Part shown: positions 44,118 through 55,400 of the stretch, piece by piece | How positions within the stretch are numbered: position 1 is the stretch's first letter | Layout: each line of letters begins with the position of its first letter | From: Sphingomonas sp. | GTDB taxonomy: Bacteria > Pseudomonadota > Alphaproteobacteria > Sphingomonadales > Sphingomonadaceae | DNA length: 64,000 nucleotides | NCBI RefSeq assembly: GCF_019635455.1 | Contig: NZ_JAHBZJ010000005.1 | Coordinates: forward strand, 143,149-207,148 | Reading direction: 5' to 3' | The notes under the pieces: model-generated | What the model saw: only the letters and a program-made list of their open reading frames with translations | Database searches by the model: none | Told to the model about the DNA's origin: nothing | Made by a program: the position numbers and the translations under genes

Positions 44118-44866
44118 TGCGCGTTCTGGTCACCGGCGGCGCGCGACGGATCGGCGCGGCGATCGTTCGCCATCTGGTGGCGGCGGGCCATCGCGTCGCG
44201 GTGCATCACCATGATTCGCACGAGGAGGCCGATGCGCTTGCGGTCGAACTGGGCGTCGCGTTGGTGACGGCGGACCTGTCGGACGCGGACGAAGCGGGCG
44301 GGTTGATCGATGCGGCGGCGGCGGCGCTGGGTGGCCCGGTCGAGGGGCTGGTCAACAATGCGTCGCTGTTCGCCTGGGACGCGCTGCCGCTGGGGGATTA
44401 TGCGGGCCTTGACCGTCACATGCGCGTAAATGCGGGCGCGCCGGTGCTGCTCGCCTCCGTGCTCGCCGCGCAGGCCGGGCTGGGGGAGGGCGCGGTCGTC
44501 AACCTGCTCGACCAGAAGCTGGCCAATCCCAATCCCGATTTTCTCACCTACACGCTCAGCAAGGCGGCGCTGGCCGAGGCGACGACGCTGCTGGCCATGG
44601 CCCTTGCCCCACGCGTCCGGGTCAATGCCGTGTCGCCGGGCCTGTCGCTGCCGAGCCTGGACCAGAGCGCGGCGGAGTTCGACGCGGTGGCGCGCGCGAA
44701 CCTGCTGGAGCGGCGGGTGGCGGTGGACGACATCGCCGCGACCGTCGCGCACCTGCTGACCGCGCGGAGCATCACCGGGCAGAACATCTTCGTCGATTGC
44801 GGCCAGCGGTTCGTGAAGCGCGATGGCGACGTGATGTTCGAGGGGCGGGAGCGGCCGGATGGCTGA
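44117..44866 (+). CDS. SDR oxidoreductase, FolM-like pteridine reductase
   Basis: A 249-residue short-chain dehydrogenase/reductase. NADP motif VTGGARRIGAAIV (the RRIG form typical of pteridine reductases), NNAS in GLVNNASLFAW, and the active YTLSKAALA (Tyr-x-x-x-Lys). VSPGLSLPSL and ITGQNIFVDCGQR also match. Lying between folE and folB with overlaps on both sides, it is probably a dihydromonapterin/dihydrofolate reductase (FolM/PTR1 group). That is inference from motif and context. Confidence 0.82.
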   Translation: MRVLVTGGARRIGAAIVRHLVAAGHRVAVHHHDSHEEADALAVELGVALVTADLSDADEAGGLIDAAAAALGGPVEGLVNNASLFAWDALPLGDYAGLDRHMRVNAGAPVLLASVLAAQAGLGEGAVVNLLDQKLANPNPDFLTYTLSKAALAEATTLLAMALAPRVRVNAVSPGLSLPSLDQSAAEFDAVARANLLERRVAVDDIAATVAHLLTARSITGQNIFVDCGQRFVKRDGDVMFEGRERPDG

Positions 44867-45215
44867 CTATACCATCCTGCTGGAAGGGCTGGAGGTCGCC
44901 ATCGGCCTTGGCATCCACGCTCATGAGCGCGCCGCGCCGCAGCGTGTGTCGGTGAGCGTCGAGCTGAGGTGCCGCTACGACGCGCCGCCGCCCGACCGGA
45001 TCGATGCGGTGATCGACTACGACTATCTGCGCAGCGGTATCCATGCGCTGGCGGCGAAGGGGCATATCGAGCTTCAGGAGACGCTGTGCGACGCGGTCGC
45101 GGCGCTGGCACTGGCGGCGGACCCGCGCGTGCGGCAGGTGCGGGTACGATCGATGAAGCTGGACGTCTATCCCGATGCGCGCGTGGGGTGCGAGGTGGTG
45201 CGCGAACGAAGCTGA
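44859..45215 (+). CDS. folB: Dihydroneopterin aldolase
   Basis: A 118-residue aldolase of folate synthesis. YTILLEGLEVAIGLGIHAHER is the family N-terminus with the catalytic Glu and Tyr region; HIELQETLCDAVAALAL contains the Glu that binds the pterin. It overlaps the SDR gene, so folE-SDR-folB are co-translated. Confidence 0.92.
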   Translation: MADYTILLEGLEVAIGLGIHAHERAAPQRVSVSVELRCRYDAPPPDRIDAVIDYDYLRSGIHALAAKGHIELQETLCDAVAALALAADPRVRQVRVRSMKLDVYPDARVGCEVVRERS

Positions 45216-45226
45216 AGGAGGGGGCG

Positions 45227-45820
45227 ATGCGGAGATTGAGCGTGGCGGTGGGGTTGGCATCGGCGCTGGCGTGCGGTTCGACGCCGGCACGGGCCGGTCA
45301 AGAAGGGGTGACGCTGATCACCCCAATCACCCCGATCGCACCGGGCAACTGGGTGACCGACGACGACTATCCTGCCGAAGCGCTTCGGCTTGGCCTGAGC
45401 GGGGGCGTCACCTTCCTTTTGAACGTGGGGGCGGACGGCGTCCCGACCGGGTGCAGGATCGTCGAGAGTTCGCGATCGGAAATCCTGGATCGGGCGACCT
45501 GCCGGTTGTTGCTCGAACGCGCCCGGTTCAATCCCGCGCGCGACCCGTCCGGGCGAGGACGCGCTGCGACCTTTCAGTCGCGCTTCACCTGGCGCATTCC
45601 GGAATCGCGCGAACCACAGATCGTCGGACTGCGCATCGTCCGGGAAACGCGCGGCTATCGCTGTACCTTCGAATTGGAAGGCAAGACCCGCACGCTCAAG
45701 CCGCCGATCTGCACCCGGATCGCCGAAAGCCTGGCCAAGCAGGCGCGTGAGGTGGAGGGGGTAGTGCCGCTCGGCCTGCCCGAGGTGGTAGCCGCGATCG
45801 CCGATTCGATCAGCGAGTAG
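45227..45820 (+). CDS. TonB C-terminal-like secreted protein
   Basis: A 197-residue protein with a signal peptide (LSVAVGLASALACGSTPARA). The first half has a TonB-C-like domain: DDDYPAEALRLGLSGGVTF, a VGADGVPTGCRIVESSRSEILD strand-turn-strand and ARFNPARDPSGRG. It resembles the minus-strand protein at 22090-22839. The C-terminal part (CTFELEGKTRTLKPPICTRI) has two Cys that may pair. AAGGAGG precedes the ATG; the gene is 11 bases after folB. Confidence 0.72.
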   Translation: MRRLSVAVGLASALACGSTPARAGQEGVTLITPITPIAPGNWVTDDDYPAEALRLGLSGGVTFLLNVGADGVPTGCRIVESSRSEILDRATCRLLLERARFNPARDPSGRGRAATFQSRFTWRIPESREPQIVGLRIVRETRGYRCTFELEGKTRTLKPPICTRIAESLAKQAREVEGVVPLGLPEVVAAIADSISE

Positions 45821-45961
45821 ATCGGGGCGATCATGGTAACCGGGGACGGGGCCGTCATTCGGAATCGGCGTTTTGGGGTTGGACGAACTGCGGTCCAATC
45901 CCTATGTCGTGCGTTCGCGCGTTCAGCGACGCGCAACATGGGGACGTTACAGGGCGGTATC

Positions 45962-46237
45962 GTGCAATTGCTGCTATTCATCTCCGCGCTTCTCGCGGGT
46001 CTGACCGGGGCGATCTCCGGCGACCGTGACGTGCGCGCGATGCAGCAGCGCGGCGACGCCACCATTTCCCGTTCCGCAGAGGCCGCCGTCGAGGCGGTTG
46101 CTGTCGTCACCATCGCGGTGGCGTCGGTGCGGCCGGCGGCGTCGATCGCCACCACGCCCGCCGCGCCGCTGTTCGCAGTCCATGCCGTGCCGGCGACGCG
46201 CGCCGCCCGCCTGACGAGCGAGCGCCGGCTGGAATAG
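45962..46237 (+). CDS. Small exported protein upstream of secA
   Basis: About 91 residues. The N-terminus is hydrophobic ([19 protein letters not shown]), followed by a charged stretch ([12 protein letters not shown]), an Ala/Val-rich second hydrophobic run ([20 protein letters not shown]), and a basic C-terminus ([14 protein letters not shown]). GTG at 45962 is chosen for the AGGG eight bases upstream; an ATG at 45938 and others are in frame. No family recognised. It ends 112 bases before secA. Confidence 0.5.
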   Translation: MQLLLFISALLAGLTGAISGDRDVRAMQQRGDATISRSAEAAVEAVAVVTIAVASVRPAASIATTPAAPLFAVHAVPATRAARLTSERRLE

Positions 46238-46263
46238 CCGCGCCCGCCCGCGCTCCCCTCTCC

Positions 46264-46320
46264 GGCGCGCGGCACCCATTTCGCCTTCGCATCGTTTGCG
46301 CTCGTGTCGCGGGCGCGCAC
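46264..46320 (+). promoter_or_regulatory. Possible RNA stem in secA leader
   Basis: Between the small exported protein and secA, GGCGCGCGGCAC can pair imperfectly with GTGTCGCGGGCGCG about 30 bases downstream, leaving the weak secA ribosome site (CTGGAAATC) 20 bases beyond. A stem here could couple secA translation to the small gene, as in SecM-type control. Seen by eye only. Confidence 0.3.
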
Positions 46321-46349
46321 CCCGCAAATTCATTCGACTGGAAATCATC

Positions 46350-49088
<2,739 letters not shown>

Positions 49089-49234
49089 GACCTGATCGGG
49101 CGTTGCCGAATCCTGAGCCGGAGGCGTCCCGGCCTTGTCCCGGGGTGCCTTCCGGCGGCTGACGGCGCGGATCATCATGCTGCGAAGCGCAATCGGCTCC
49201 GTCTCCCCGGGGGTCAGCCGCGGGCGATGGGTTG

Positions 49235-49268
49235 AAAAAAGGCCGCCCGGTTCGCTCCGGGCGGCCCA
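49235..49268 (-). terminator. Terminator of CC0125-type lipoprotein gene
   Basis: Hairpin GGCCGCCCGG-TTCGC-TCCGGGCGGCC. Read on the minus strand it is followed by TTTTTTC. It lies 23 bases downstream of the lipoprotein gene and may also stop secA transcription from the other side. Confidence 0.85.
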
Positions 49269-49290
49269 TTTCCGTTCGTGATATCGCCGA

Positions 49291-49881
49291 TCAGCGCGTC
49301 GGGGCGGCAGGCTGCTGAATCGAGGGGCCCAGGTTCGCCAGCACCTGTCGCGCGTCGAACGAGCGGACATTGTCCGGCTTGCGCCCGCGCCCGGTCACGA
49401 TCTCGGCGGTCGCTTCGTACCGGTCAACGGTGCGGACATCGACCGATCGGCCCCAGAACGGGTCGCCCCAGAACGGGTCCCAGCTGCGCCAGCCCCAACG
49501 CGGGCCGTAATAGCGCCAGGAGGGTCCCCAATAGCCCCAGGGGCCGGGACCGAACGGCTCGTTCACATAGGTGCGCGACCGCTTTTCGGTATCGCGGTCG
49601 GCCATGGTGAAATAGTCGAACCCGCGTTCGACCGTCAGTTGGGCGGCGCGATAGAGCAGATACCGCTCAACCGTCTCGCGCGAGGTGAGGTTGTTGCCCG
49701 CGAAGGTGACACGGAACCGGTCCGCCTCGATCTGTTCGTCCCAGTAGCCGGTGCGGTACGTGCCGGTGCCGGTCGCGGGCTGATATGCCGTCGGCATCGC
49801 GCAGGACGCGAGCATCGACGCCGACGCCAGGGCGAGGGCCGCCGCCGCGGCTCGCATCCGGCGGGGCTGGCTGATACGCAT
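49291..49881 (-). CDS. CC0125/CC1285-type lipoprotein
   Basis: About 196 residues. Signal peptide with lipobox (ASMLASC, Cys at 27) then YQPATGTGTYRTGYWDEQIEADRFRV and FAGNNLTSRETVERYLLYRAAQLTVERGF, which are diagnostic of the CC0125/CC1285 lipoprotein family. A Trp/Gly/Pro/Tyr-rich segment follows (PFGPGPWGYWGPSWRYYGPRWG). The start is taken at 49881, nine bases after an AGGAGG; an ATG directly abutting that site (49890) is less likely. Function unknown. Confidence 0.82.
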   Translation of the reverse strand: MRISQPRRMRAAAAALALASASMLASCAMPTAYQPATGTGTYRTGYWDEQIEADRFRVTFAGNNLTSRETVERYLLYRAAQLTVERGFDYFTMADRDTEKRSRTYVNEPFGPGPWGYWGPSWRYYGPRWGWRSWDPFWGDPFWGRSVDVRTVDRYEATAEIVTGRGRKPDNVRSFDARQVLANLGPSIQQPAAPTR

Positions 49882-50018
49882 GGGATTCATCCTCCTGACC
49901 ATCTGATTTGCGGCGAATCGTGCCGTTTCCGTGGTTGTAACGAACAACACAGGGCAAATGTCCCGTTGCTGAACGAAACGACAGAAACGGCGCCGCGAAA
50001 AACGAACCGCCAGCGGAG

Positions 50019-50494
50019 ATGTTGATCGACAGCACGCCATATCAAGGCCGCGCCGCAGGCGGTGGAAGGGGGGCGTGCGCCCAGGCGATCGGGAGGAGAG
50101 TCGGGGCGGCCGTAACAGCAAGCTTCACGCGCCGACCGATGGCGACGGTCGCCAGCACCGCGTCTTTCCGACCGGCGCAATATCGCCGGTTGCCGCGCGG
50201 TCGACGTGCTGCTGGACGACCCCGCGCCGCGCACGATCGTGCTTGCGGACAAGGCATATGACAGCAACGCCATCCGCGACCTGAGGGCGGCAGGAAGCTT
50301 CCCGAACATCCCGTCCAAGGCCAGCGCTCGAAAGCGCTGCTTCTCGAAGACGCTTTACAAGGGCCGCAACGCCGTCGAGCGCGTGTTCCGCCGCCTCAAA
50401 AGAGTATCGCGGCATCACTACCCGCTACGACAAGCTCGCCACCAGCTTCCTCAGCGCCATCCACTTCGCTGCAGCGGTCACATGGTGGTTATGA
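50019..50494 (+). pseudogene. IS5-family transposase remnant, frameshifted
   Basis: Fragments of an IS5/IS427-group DDE transposase in shifting frames. Recognisable pieces are VLADKAYDSNAIRDL, FPNIPSKASARKRCFS and KGRNAVERVFRRLK, then in the next frame EYRGITTRYDKLATSFLSAI and the ending AAAVTWWL with TGA at 50492-50494. The switch is at an A4 run (CTCAAAAGAG, about 50396-50405), consistent with one inserted A. The 5' part (LIDSTPYQGR..., from 50019) is also out of frame. No clean terminal inverted repeats seen; inactive. Confidence 0.85.
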
Positions 50495-50503
50495 GACCAG
50501 GGC

Positions 50504-52888
50504 CTAGGCTGACCCGTCTCTCATGACGCGGCGCAACGAATCCGGTTGACTTTCCGGGTCGATATTATTTTGCAAAATGTCTTCAATTTTATCATGCCGC
50601 GACGAAATCTTTTCTACGGATGATTTTGACAGCCTGTAATGATCATCGGCGTTATTCACGGCAACAGGATGAGAAAACAAATACCCCTGGACCTGGGTGC
50701 ATCCTTTTTGACGCAACCGTTCGAACTGATGGGGCGTTTCCACACCTTCAGCCGTAGTGACCATGCCAAGTTTTCCAGCAAGCTCGGTGATCGCTCGAAT
50801 GATGGCGCGGGATTCCGCGTTGTATTCAATCGATTCGACGAAGCACCGGTCGATCTTGATCTTGTCGAAAGGAAAACTGCGCAAATAGTTTAGAGAGGAG
50901 TACCCGGTTCCAAAATCATCAAGTGCGATCCGAACGCCAAAATCGTGCAGTTTGCGTAGCACGGCAATATTTGCCTCACTATCTTGCATCAGCATCGTTT
51001 CGGTAATTTCTAGCTCGAGTCTGTCGGGGTTGATGCCCGCATTGGCAACGGCGTTGACGATCATCGGGATCAGGTTGGCACTACGCATTTGCGCCGGTGA
51101 AAGATTGACTGAGACACGGACATCTTCCGGCCAGTGCTTCAGTTGCGCGACGGCCTCACGAAGCACCCATTCGCCGATCTGCACGACAAGCCCCGTCTCT
51201 TCCGCAAGCGGAATAAAGGCAGAGGGCATGACCAGGCCCCGGGTCGGATGATTCCACCGGATGAGCGCCTCATACCCAGCGGTGTCCCCGGACTGAACGC
51301 TGACCAACGGCTGATAATATAAGACGAATTCGTTGCCGGCCAGCGCCGTTCTGAGATCCATTTCCAGCTCGCGCCGCTCGCGAGCGACTTCGTCCATGCC
51401 GGGTTCAAAATGCGCGAAGCGATTTCGGCCATTTGCTTTCGCGCTATAGAGCGCAAGGTCGGCTTTTTTCATCAGGTCCGCAGGCATGGTTTCATGGCCA
51501 AGACCGATTGCGATGCCGATGCTGGTCGAAGTCATGACCTGCATGCCCTCAAGAACGAAAGGCTGGTCGATAGTTTGAATGATGCGTAACGCGCAGGCTT
51601 CAACCTCTTCAATTCCCATCGCCTTGTCGATCAACACGGCAAATTCATCGCCACCCAGGCGGGCGACCATCGCGCCCTCACATGCAGCGAGTTCAATTCG
51701 GCGCGCGACTTCGCACAACAGCTTATCGCCAATCGGATGCCCCAACGTGTCATTAACGGATTTGAACTGGTCAAGGTCGAGGCAAAGGACGGCAGCAACC
51801 TCACCTTCGTCGAGGCGTTTGATCGAGCGAGTTAGCGTTTCATTGAACAAAAAGCGGTTGGCGAGGTCGGTCAAAGCGCAATAGTGCGCCATATAGCTGA
51901 CCTTTGCCTCGGCGCGTTTTTCTACGGTGATATCTGAAGCTACGCCGTGCAGACGTCCGTCTGCGCGAGTGCGTGCTGACAGCCTCCACCATTTCGGCTC
52001 ATCCGCGACGGTGAGTTGGACAATCAGGTCCCGAAATCCTTCACGGAGGTCGAGATATCGCGCAAGCGTGTCACGAGAAGTACTGACATCGAACAGGCTG
52101 ATAAACTGTACGCCTTCCAACCCCGCGACGTCTCGGCCGCACGCGTCCGCAAACCTCCCGCACGGGGCCGCAATTGCACCGTCCTCATCAACCGACCACA
52201 GCCAGTCTGCGCTTTGGGCTTCATAGTCGTTGAGCAGTAGCTGTACGGTTTCAGAACTCTCCCGAAGTGCGTTCGCCTTCTCCTGCAAGGCCAATTCACT
52301 TTCGACTTTCGCTACAAAGATGTCCCTGTTGGCAAGGATCGTCCGGGTCAGAACTGCTGCATAACACAGGATGAGTGCCACCCCTTGAAAGGCGAGTGGC
52401 AAGGGTGAGAGAAGCCATGCCGTCACGCAGCTCACGGTCAACGGGACCAGATAGCTGAGTGCTGCGCTCGGCAAGGGGCCGTAACTGATGATCGCCGCCC
52501 CCATCATCCCACCGGTCAGCATGGCGAGCAGTGCAAAATCAAGAGGCTGTATATATCTCGCGCCAAACACCATCAGCAGCCCCCACGCCAGGCCATTCGC
52601 GAAGGCCATGATGTTGATTAGGCGCTTATGGGAGGTGAGGCTTAAGGTGTCACGGAGGCCGGCCATGCTGTGAGCGACACGCAATATGGCTAGGCACAAG
52701 ACCATGGCGGCCCAGCACATCGCCAGAGTCCGCCAGGACGAGTTCCACAAGAAAGAAAGCACGATACAGGCGTTGAAAACGCCTCCGATCACTGCCGTCC
52801 GCGCTAGCTCAAGGCTGTTCTCTACCTGCGCTTGGTCGACAGATTTCCTTTTTTTGGAACTTCGCACGGCCCTTGGTATCTGATTCAC
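50504..52888 (-). CDS. GGDEF-EAL cyclic-di-GMP signalling protein
   Basis: A 794-residue inner-membrane protein. About six hydrophobic segments lie in residues 30-182, then a short coiled region, a PAS-like domain (225-325), GGDEF (330-495) and EAL (505-755). GGDEF is intact (ARLGGDEF at 410-416) and so is EAL (YEALIRW, 539-545), with ETMLM and DDFGTGYSSLNYL. It may therefore make or degrade c-di-GMP. No RxxD inhibitory site is seen upstream of GGDEF. Base composition is visibly AT-richer than all neighbours, and it ends ten bases from the IS remnant, suggesting transfer. Confidence 0.92.
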   Translation of the reverse strand: MNQIPRAVRSSKKRKSVDQAQVENSLELARTAVIGGVFNACIVLSFLWNSSWRTLAMCWAAMVLCLAILRVAHSMAGLRDTLSLTSHKRLINIMAFANGLAWGLLMVFGARYIQPLDFALLAMLTGGMMGAAIISYGPLPSAALSYLVPLTVSCVTAWLLSPLPLAFQGVALILCYAAVLTRTILANRDIFVAKVESELALQEKANALRESSETVQLLLNDYEAQSADWLWSVDEDGAIAAPCGRFADACGRDVAGLEGVQFISLFDVSTSRDTLARYLDLREGFRDLIVQLTVADEPKWWRLSARTRADGRLHGVASDITVEKRAEAKVSYMAHYCALTDLANRFLFNETLTRSIKRLDEGEVAAVLCLDLDQFKSVNDTLGHPIGDKLLCEVARRIELAACEGAMVARLGGDEFAVLIDKAMGIEEVEACALRIIQTIDQPFVLEGMQVMTSTSIGIAIGLGHETMPADLMKKADLALYSAKANGRNRFAHFEPGMDEVARERRELEMDLRTALAGNEFVLYYQPLVSVQSGDTAGYEALIRWNHPTRGLVMPSAFIPLAEETGLVVQIGEWVLREAVAQLKHWPEDVRVSVNLSPAQMRSANLIPMIVNAVANAGINPDRLELEITETMLMQDSEANIAVLRKLHDFGVRIALDDFGTGYSSLNYLRSFPFDKIKIDRCFVESIEYNAESRAIIRAITELAGKLGMVTTAEGVETPHQFERLRQKGCTQVQGYLFSHPVAVNNADDHYRLSKSSVEKISSRHDKIEDILQNNIDPESQPDSLRRVMRDGSA

Positions 52889-53401
52889 CCTGCCACCCCA
52901 TATCCGACTATTGCGACCACCGATGGGAGCTATTCAGATTTAGCACGCAAAACGAGAAAGCGTTTGAAACCCCAGAGGCCCATCCTTTGATACGGCGTTG
53001 GTTACGGGAGATGGTTTAACAAACGGCTACCATAAAGCTGCCGACCGGACGCCGCTCCGAGTGGCTTGCTGGCCATCATGGCCTGGACGGTAGTGATCGG
53101 CAGGACGCAGCAGCCGGATCGACTGACACCGCTGATACGCCCCGAAGGGGAGGGCCAGGCCGGCGGCAAGGGCGGGTCACTGGCGGGACGACGTTCGCGG
53201 CTCGACCTGGTGGTGCTCGATGCGCGTGGATATCTCCCGTTCGCGCGCCCGATGCCCCCATTTCCGCCGACTGATGCCCCGGAAATGCCCCCGCGGCGGG
53301 GGCGTCAGCCCGAACCGGCATGATCCGCCTTGAGCGCCGTTTGTCGCGATGTCGGGGGGCAGCCCAATTGAGCGGCGATGATCGCGCTTGAGCTGACGCT
53401 G
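52889..53401. other. Gene-free stretch beside tRNA-Asn
   Basis: No credible gene in 513 bases. The first 150 bases are AT-rich like the preceding signalling gene and must hold its promoter. From about 53040 the composition returns to GC-rich. A short open frame at 53066-53323 has no ribosome site, no family likeness and Pro/Gly/Arg bias, and is not called. A hairpin CCCCCGCGGCGGGGG lies near 53288-53303. The stretch adjoins the 3' end of tRNA-Asn. Confidence 0.6.
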
Positions 53402-53476
53402 TGGCTCCCCGAGTTGGATTCGAACCAACGGCCGCTCGATTAACAGTCGAGAGCTCTACCGCTGAGCTATCGGGGA
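53402..53476 (-). tRNA. tRNA-Asn(GTT)
   Basis: Minus-strand cloverleaf drawn by eye: acceptor TCCCCGA/TCGGGGA with discriminator G and encoded CCA; D arm TAGCTCAGCGGTAGAGC; anticodon arm CTCGA-CTGTTAA-TCGAG, anticodon GTT; T arm GTTCGAATC. 75 bases. Its 3' end faces the AT-richer region containing the GGDEF-EAL gene and IS remnant. Confidence 0.96.
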
Positions 53477-53544
53477 ACACCAGCGAGGGCGCGCCTATAC
53501 GAAGCGGTTTTGCGCATTGCAAGCGCGAACGCCGCGCTTTTTTG

Positions 53545-54318
53545 TCAGGAGACGAACTGCTCCATCGTGATCCGCTCGTCCAGCGCATGTTCGGGATCGA
53601 ACAACAAGGTGAGGTCGCGGTGGTGGTCGATCGCGATCTCGACGCGGGCGACATCGCGCACCTCGCGCTGGTCGGCGACGGCGCTGACCGGGCGTTTGGC
53701 GGGATCGAGGACGCGCAGGGTGATGCGCGTGCGTTCGGGCAGGATCGCGCCGCGCCAGCGCCGCGGCCGGAACGGGCTGATCGGGGTCAGCGCCAGCAGC
53801 TGCGACCCGAGCGGCAGGATCGGGCCATGGGCGGACAGGTTATAGGCGGTCGATCCGGCCGGGGTGGCGACCAGGATGCCGTCGCATACCAGTTCGGGAA
53901 GGACGACGCGATCGTTCACCGCGACTTCCAGCTTCGCGGTCTGGCGGGTTTCGCGCAGCAGCGACACCTCGTTGATCGCGGGCAGGACCTGGGTTTCGCC
54001 ATCGACCGTGGTCGCGGTCATCACCAGCGGCGTGACCTTGAACGGGCGGGCGCGCTTCAGCCGCTCGTCCAGCCCGTCCGGACGCCATTCGTTCATCAGG
54101 AACCCGATGGTGCCGAGATTCATCCCGAACACCGGCACGATCCGGTGCCGCTCCAGCATCGCGTGCAGCGTCTGGAGCATGAAGCCGTCGCCGCCCAGCG
54201 CGACGATCAGTTCCGCCTGGTCCAGCGCCGCCCAGTCATGCGCGGCGAGCAATTCGGTGGCCGCAGTCTCGGCGGGGTTGGTGGGAGAGGCGACCAGCGC
54301 CCGGGGTGCCGTAATCAT
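53545..54318 (-). CDS. nadK: NAD kinase
   Basis: Makes NADP from NAD, 257 residues. GGDG motif in IVALGGDGFMLQTLHAML, NLGTIGFLMNEW, the NE/D block INEVSLLRETRQTAKLEV and the substrate-binding DGILVATPAGSTAYNLSAHGP. The ATG overlaps the moaA stop. Confidence 0.95.
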   Translation of the reverse strand: MITAPRALVASPTNPAETAATELLAAHDWAALDQAELIVALGGDGFMLQTLHAMLERHRIVPVFGMNLGTIGFLMNEWRPDGLDERLKRARPFKVTPLVMTATTVDGETQVLPAINEVSLLRETRQTAKLEVAVNDRVVLPELVCDGILVATPAGSTAYNLSAHGPILPLGSQLLALTPISPFRPRRWRGAILPERTRITLRVLDPAKRPVSAVADQREVRDVARVEIAIDHHRDLTLLFDPEHALDERITMEQFVS

Positions 54319-55343
54319 CCGCCGGTCACGCTCATATGCCGCGATACCGCCGGGGCGGCGCCGGCGCGGATCGCGAAGTCGTGGCGCGCCGGCTTGCTCG
54401 CCAGCGCCGCGTCGATCGCGGCATCGACGGCCGCCAGCCCGCCGGCACGGATCGCAGCCTTCAGATCGACCTGATCGTCATGGCCGAGGCAAGTATAGAG
54501 TCTGCCCTCTGTCGTGAGCCGCACACGGTTGCACCCGTCGCAAAAATTCTGGGTCATCGGGGAAATCAGGCCAAGCCGCGCGCCGGTTTCCGCGACGCGC
54601 CAGTAACGCGCGGGGCCGCCGCTCGCATGATCGTCACGGGTCAGGGTGAAGTCGCGCGACAGGGCGTCGAACACCTGGGTCAGCGGCAGGAAGCGGTCGG
54701 CGCGATCCTCTCCGGTATCGCCCAGCGGCATGGTTTCGATCAGCGTCAGGTCCATGCCCAGCGCGCCCGCCCAGTGCAGCATCGGCGCGAATTCATCGTC
54801 GTTCAGGCCGCGCAGCGCGACCATGTTGATCTTGACCGTCAGTCCGGCCTCACGCGCGGCGTCGATGCCGTCGAGCACCCGGTCCAGCGCGCCATGGCGG
54901 GTGATGAAACCGAACCGATCGGGGTCGCGGCTGTCGAGGCTGACGTTGATCCGGCGAACACCCGCCGCGGCCAGGGCTGCGGCGTGGGTGCGCAGATGCG
55001 TGCCGTTGGTGGTCAGGGTCAATTCGTCCAGGCCCTGGCCGACCTGTCGCCCCAGCCGACGTACCAGATCCATCGCGTCGCCGCGCACCAGCGGCTCGCC
55101 GCCGGTCAGCCGGATCTTGCTGACGCCGCGTGCGACGAAGCGTTCGGCGATCAGCGCGATTTCCTCCAGCGCCAGCACTTCGCTGCGCGGCAGGAACGTC
55201 ATCCTTTCGGCCATGCAATAGCGGCAGCGCAGATCGCACCGGTCGGTCACCGACACCCGCAGATAGCGGATCGTGCGCCCATGCCGGTCCATCAGCGGCC
55301 GATCCATCAGCGGCCGATCCGTCGAAAGGGGCGTCGAAGCCAT
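54315..55343 (-). CDS. moaA: GTP 3',8-cyclase MoaA
   Basis: Radical SAM enzyme of molybdopterin synthesis, 342 residues. The first [4Fe-4S] is held by CDLRCRYCMAE (CxxxCxxC), the second by the C-terminal NFCDGCNRVRLTTEGRLYTCLG. GGEPLVRGD and LTTNGTHL are SAM/GTP-site blocks. Near the N-terminus a five-residue repeat (DRPLMDRPLMDR) reflects a perfect 15-base tandem duplication at 55291-55320. It forms a coupled pair with nadK. Confidence 0.95.
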   Translation of the reverse strand: MASTPLSTDRPLMDRPLMDRHGRTIRYLRVSVTDRCDLRCRYCMAERMTFLPRSEVLALEEIALIAERFVARGVSKIRLTGGEPLVRGDAMDLVRRLGRQVGQGLDELTLTTNGTHLRTHAAALAAAGVRRINVSLDSRDPDRFGFITRHGALDRVLDGIDAAREAGLTVKINMVALRGLNDDEFAPMLHWAGALGMDLTLIETMPLGDTGEDRADRFLPLTQVFDALSRDFTLTRDDHASGGPARYWRVAETGARLGLISPMTQNFCDGCNRVRLTTEGRLYTCLGHDDQVDLKAAIRAGGLAAVDAAIDAALASKPARHDFAIRAGAAPAVSRHMSVTGG

Positions 55344-55400
55344 GGCATGGAGCTAGGACGTTCATGGCTTCGCAGCAACCCTTGGGTTACAGAGGCGTCG

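Noticed and set aside
53066..53323. 85-codon open frame between the GGDEF-EAL gene and tRNA-Asn
   Set aside because: No ribosome site, no family likeness and biased Pro/Arg/Gly content.
54336..55400. In-frame 5' extension of the EAL protein to 1014 residues
   Set aside because: The extension runs antisense through moaA and has no domain; ATG at 55401 gives a coherent N-terminus.
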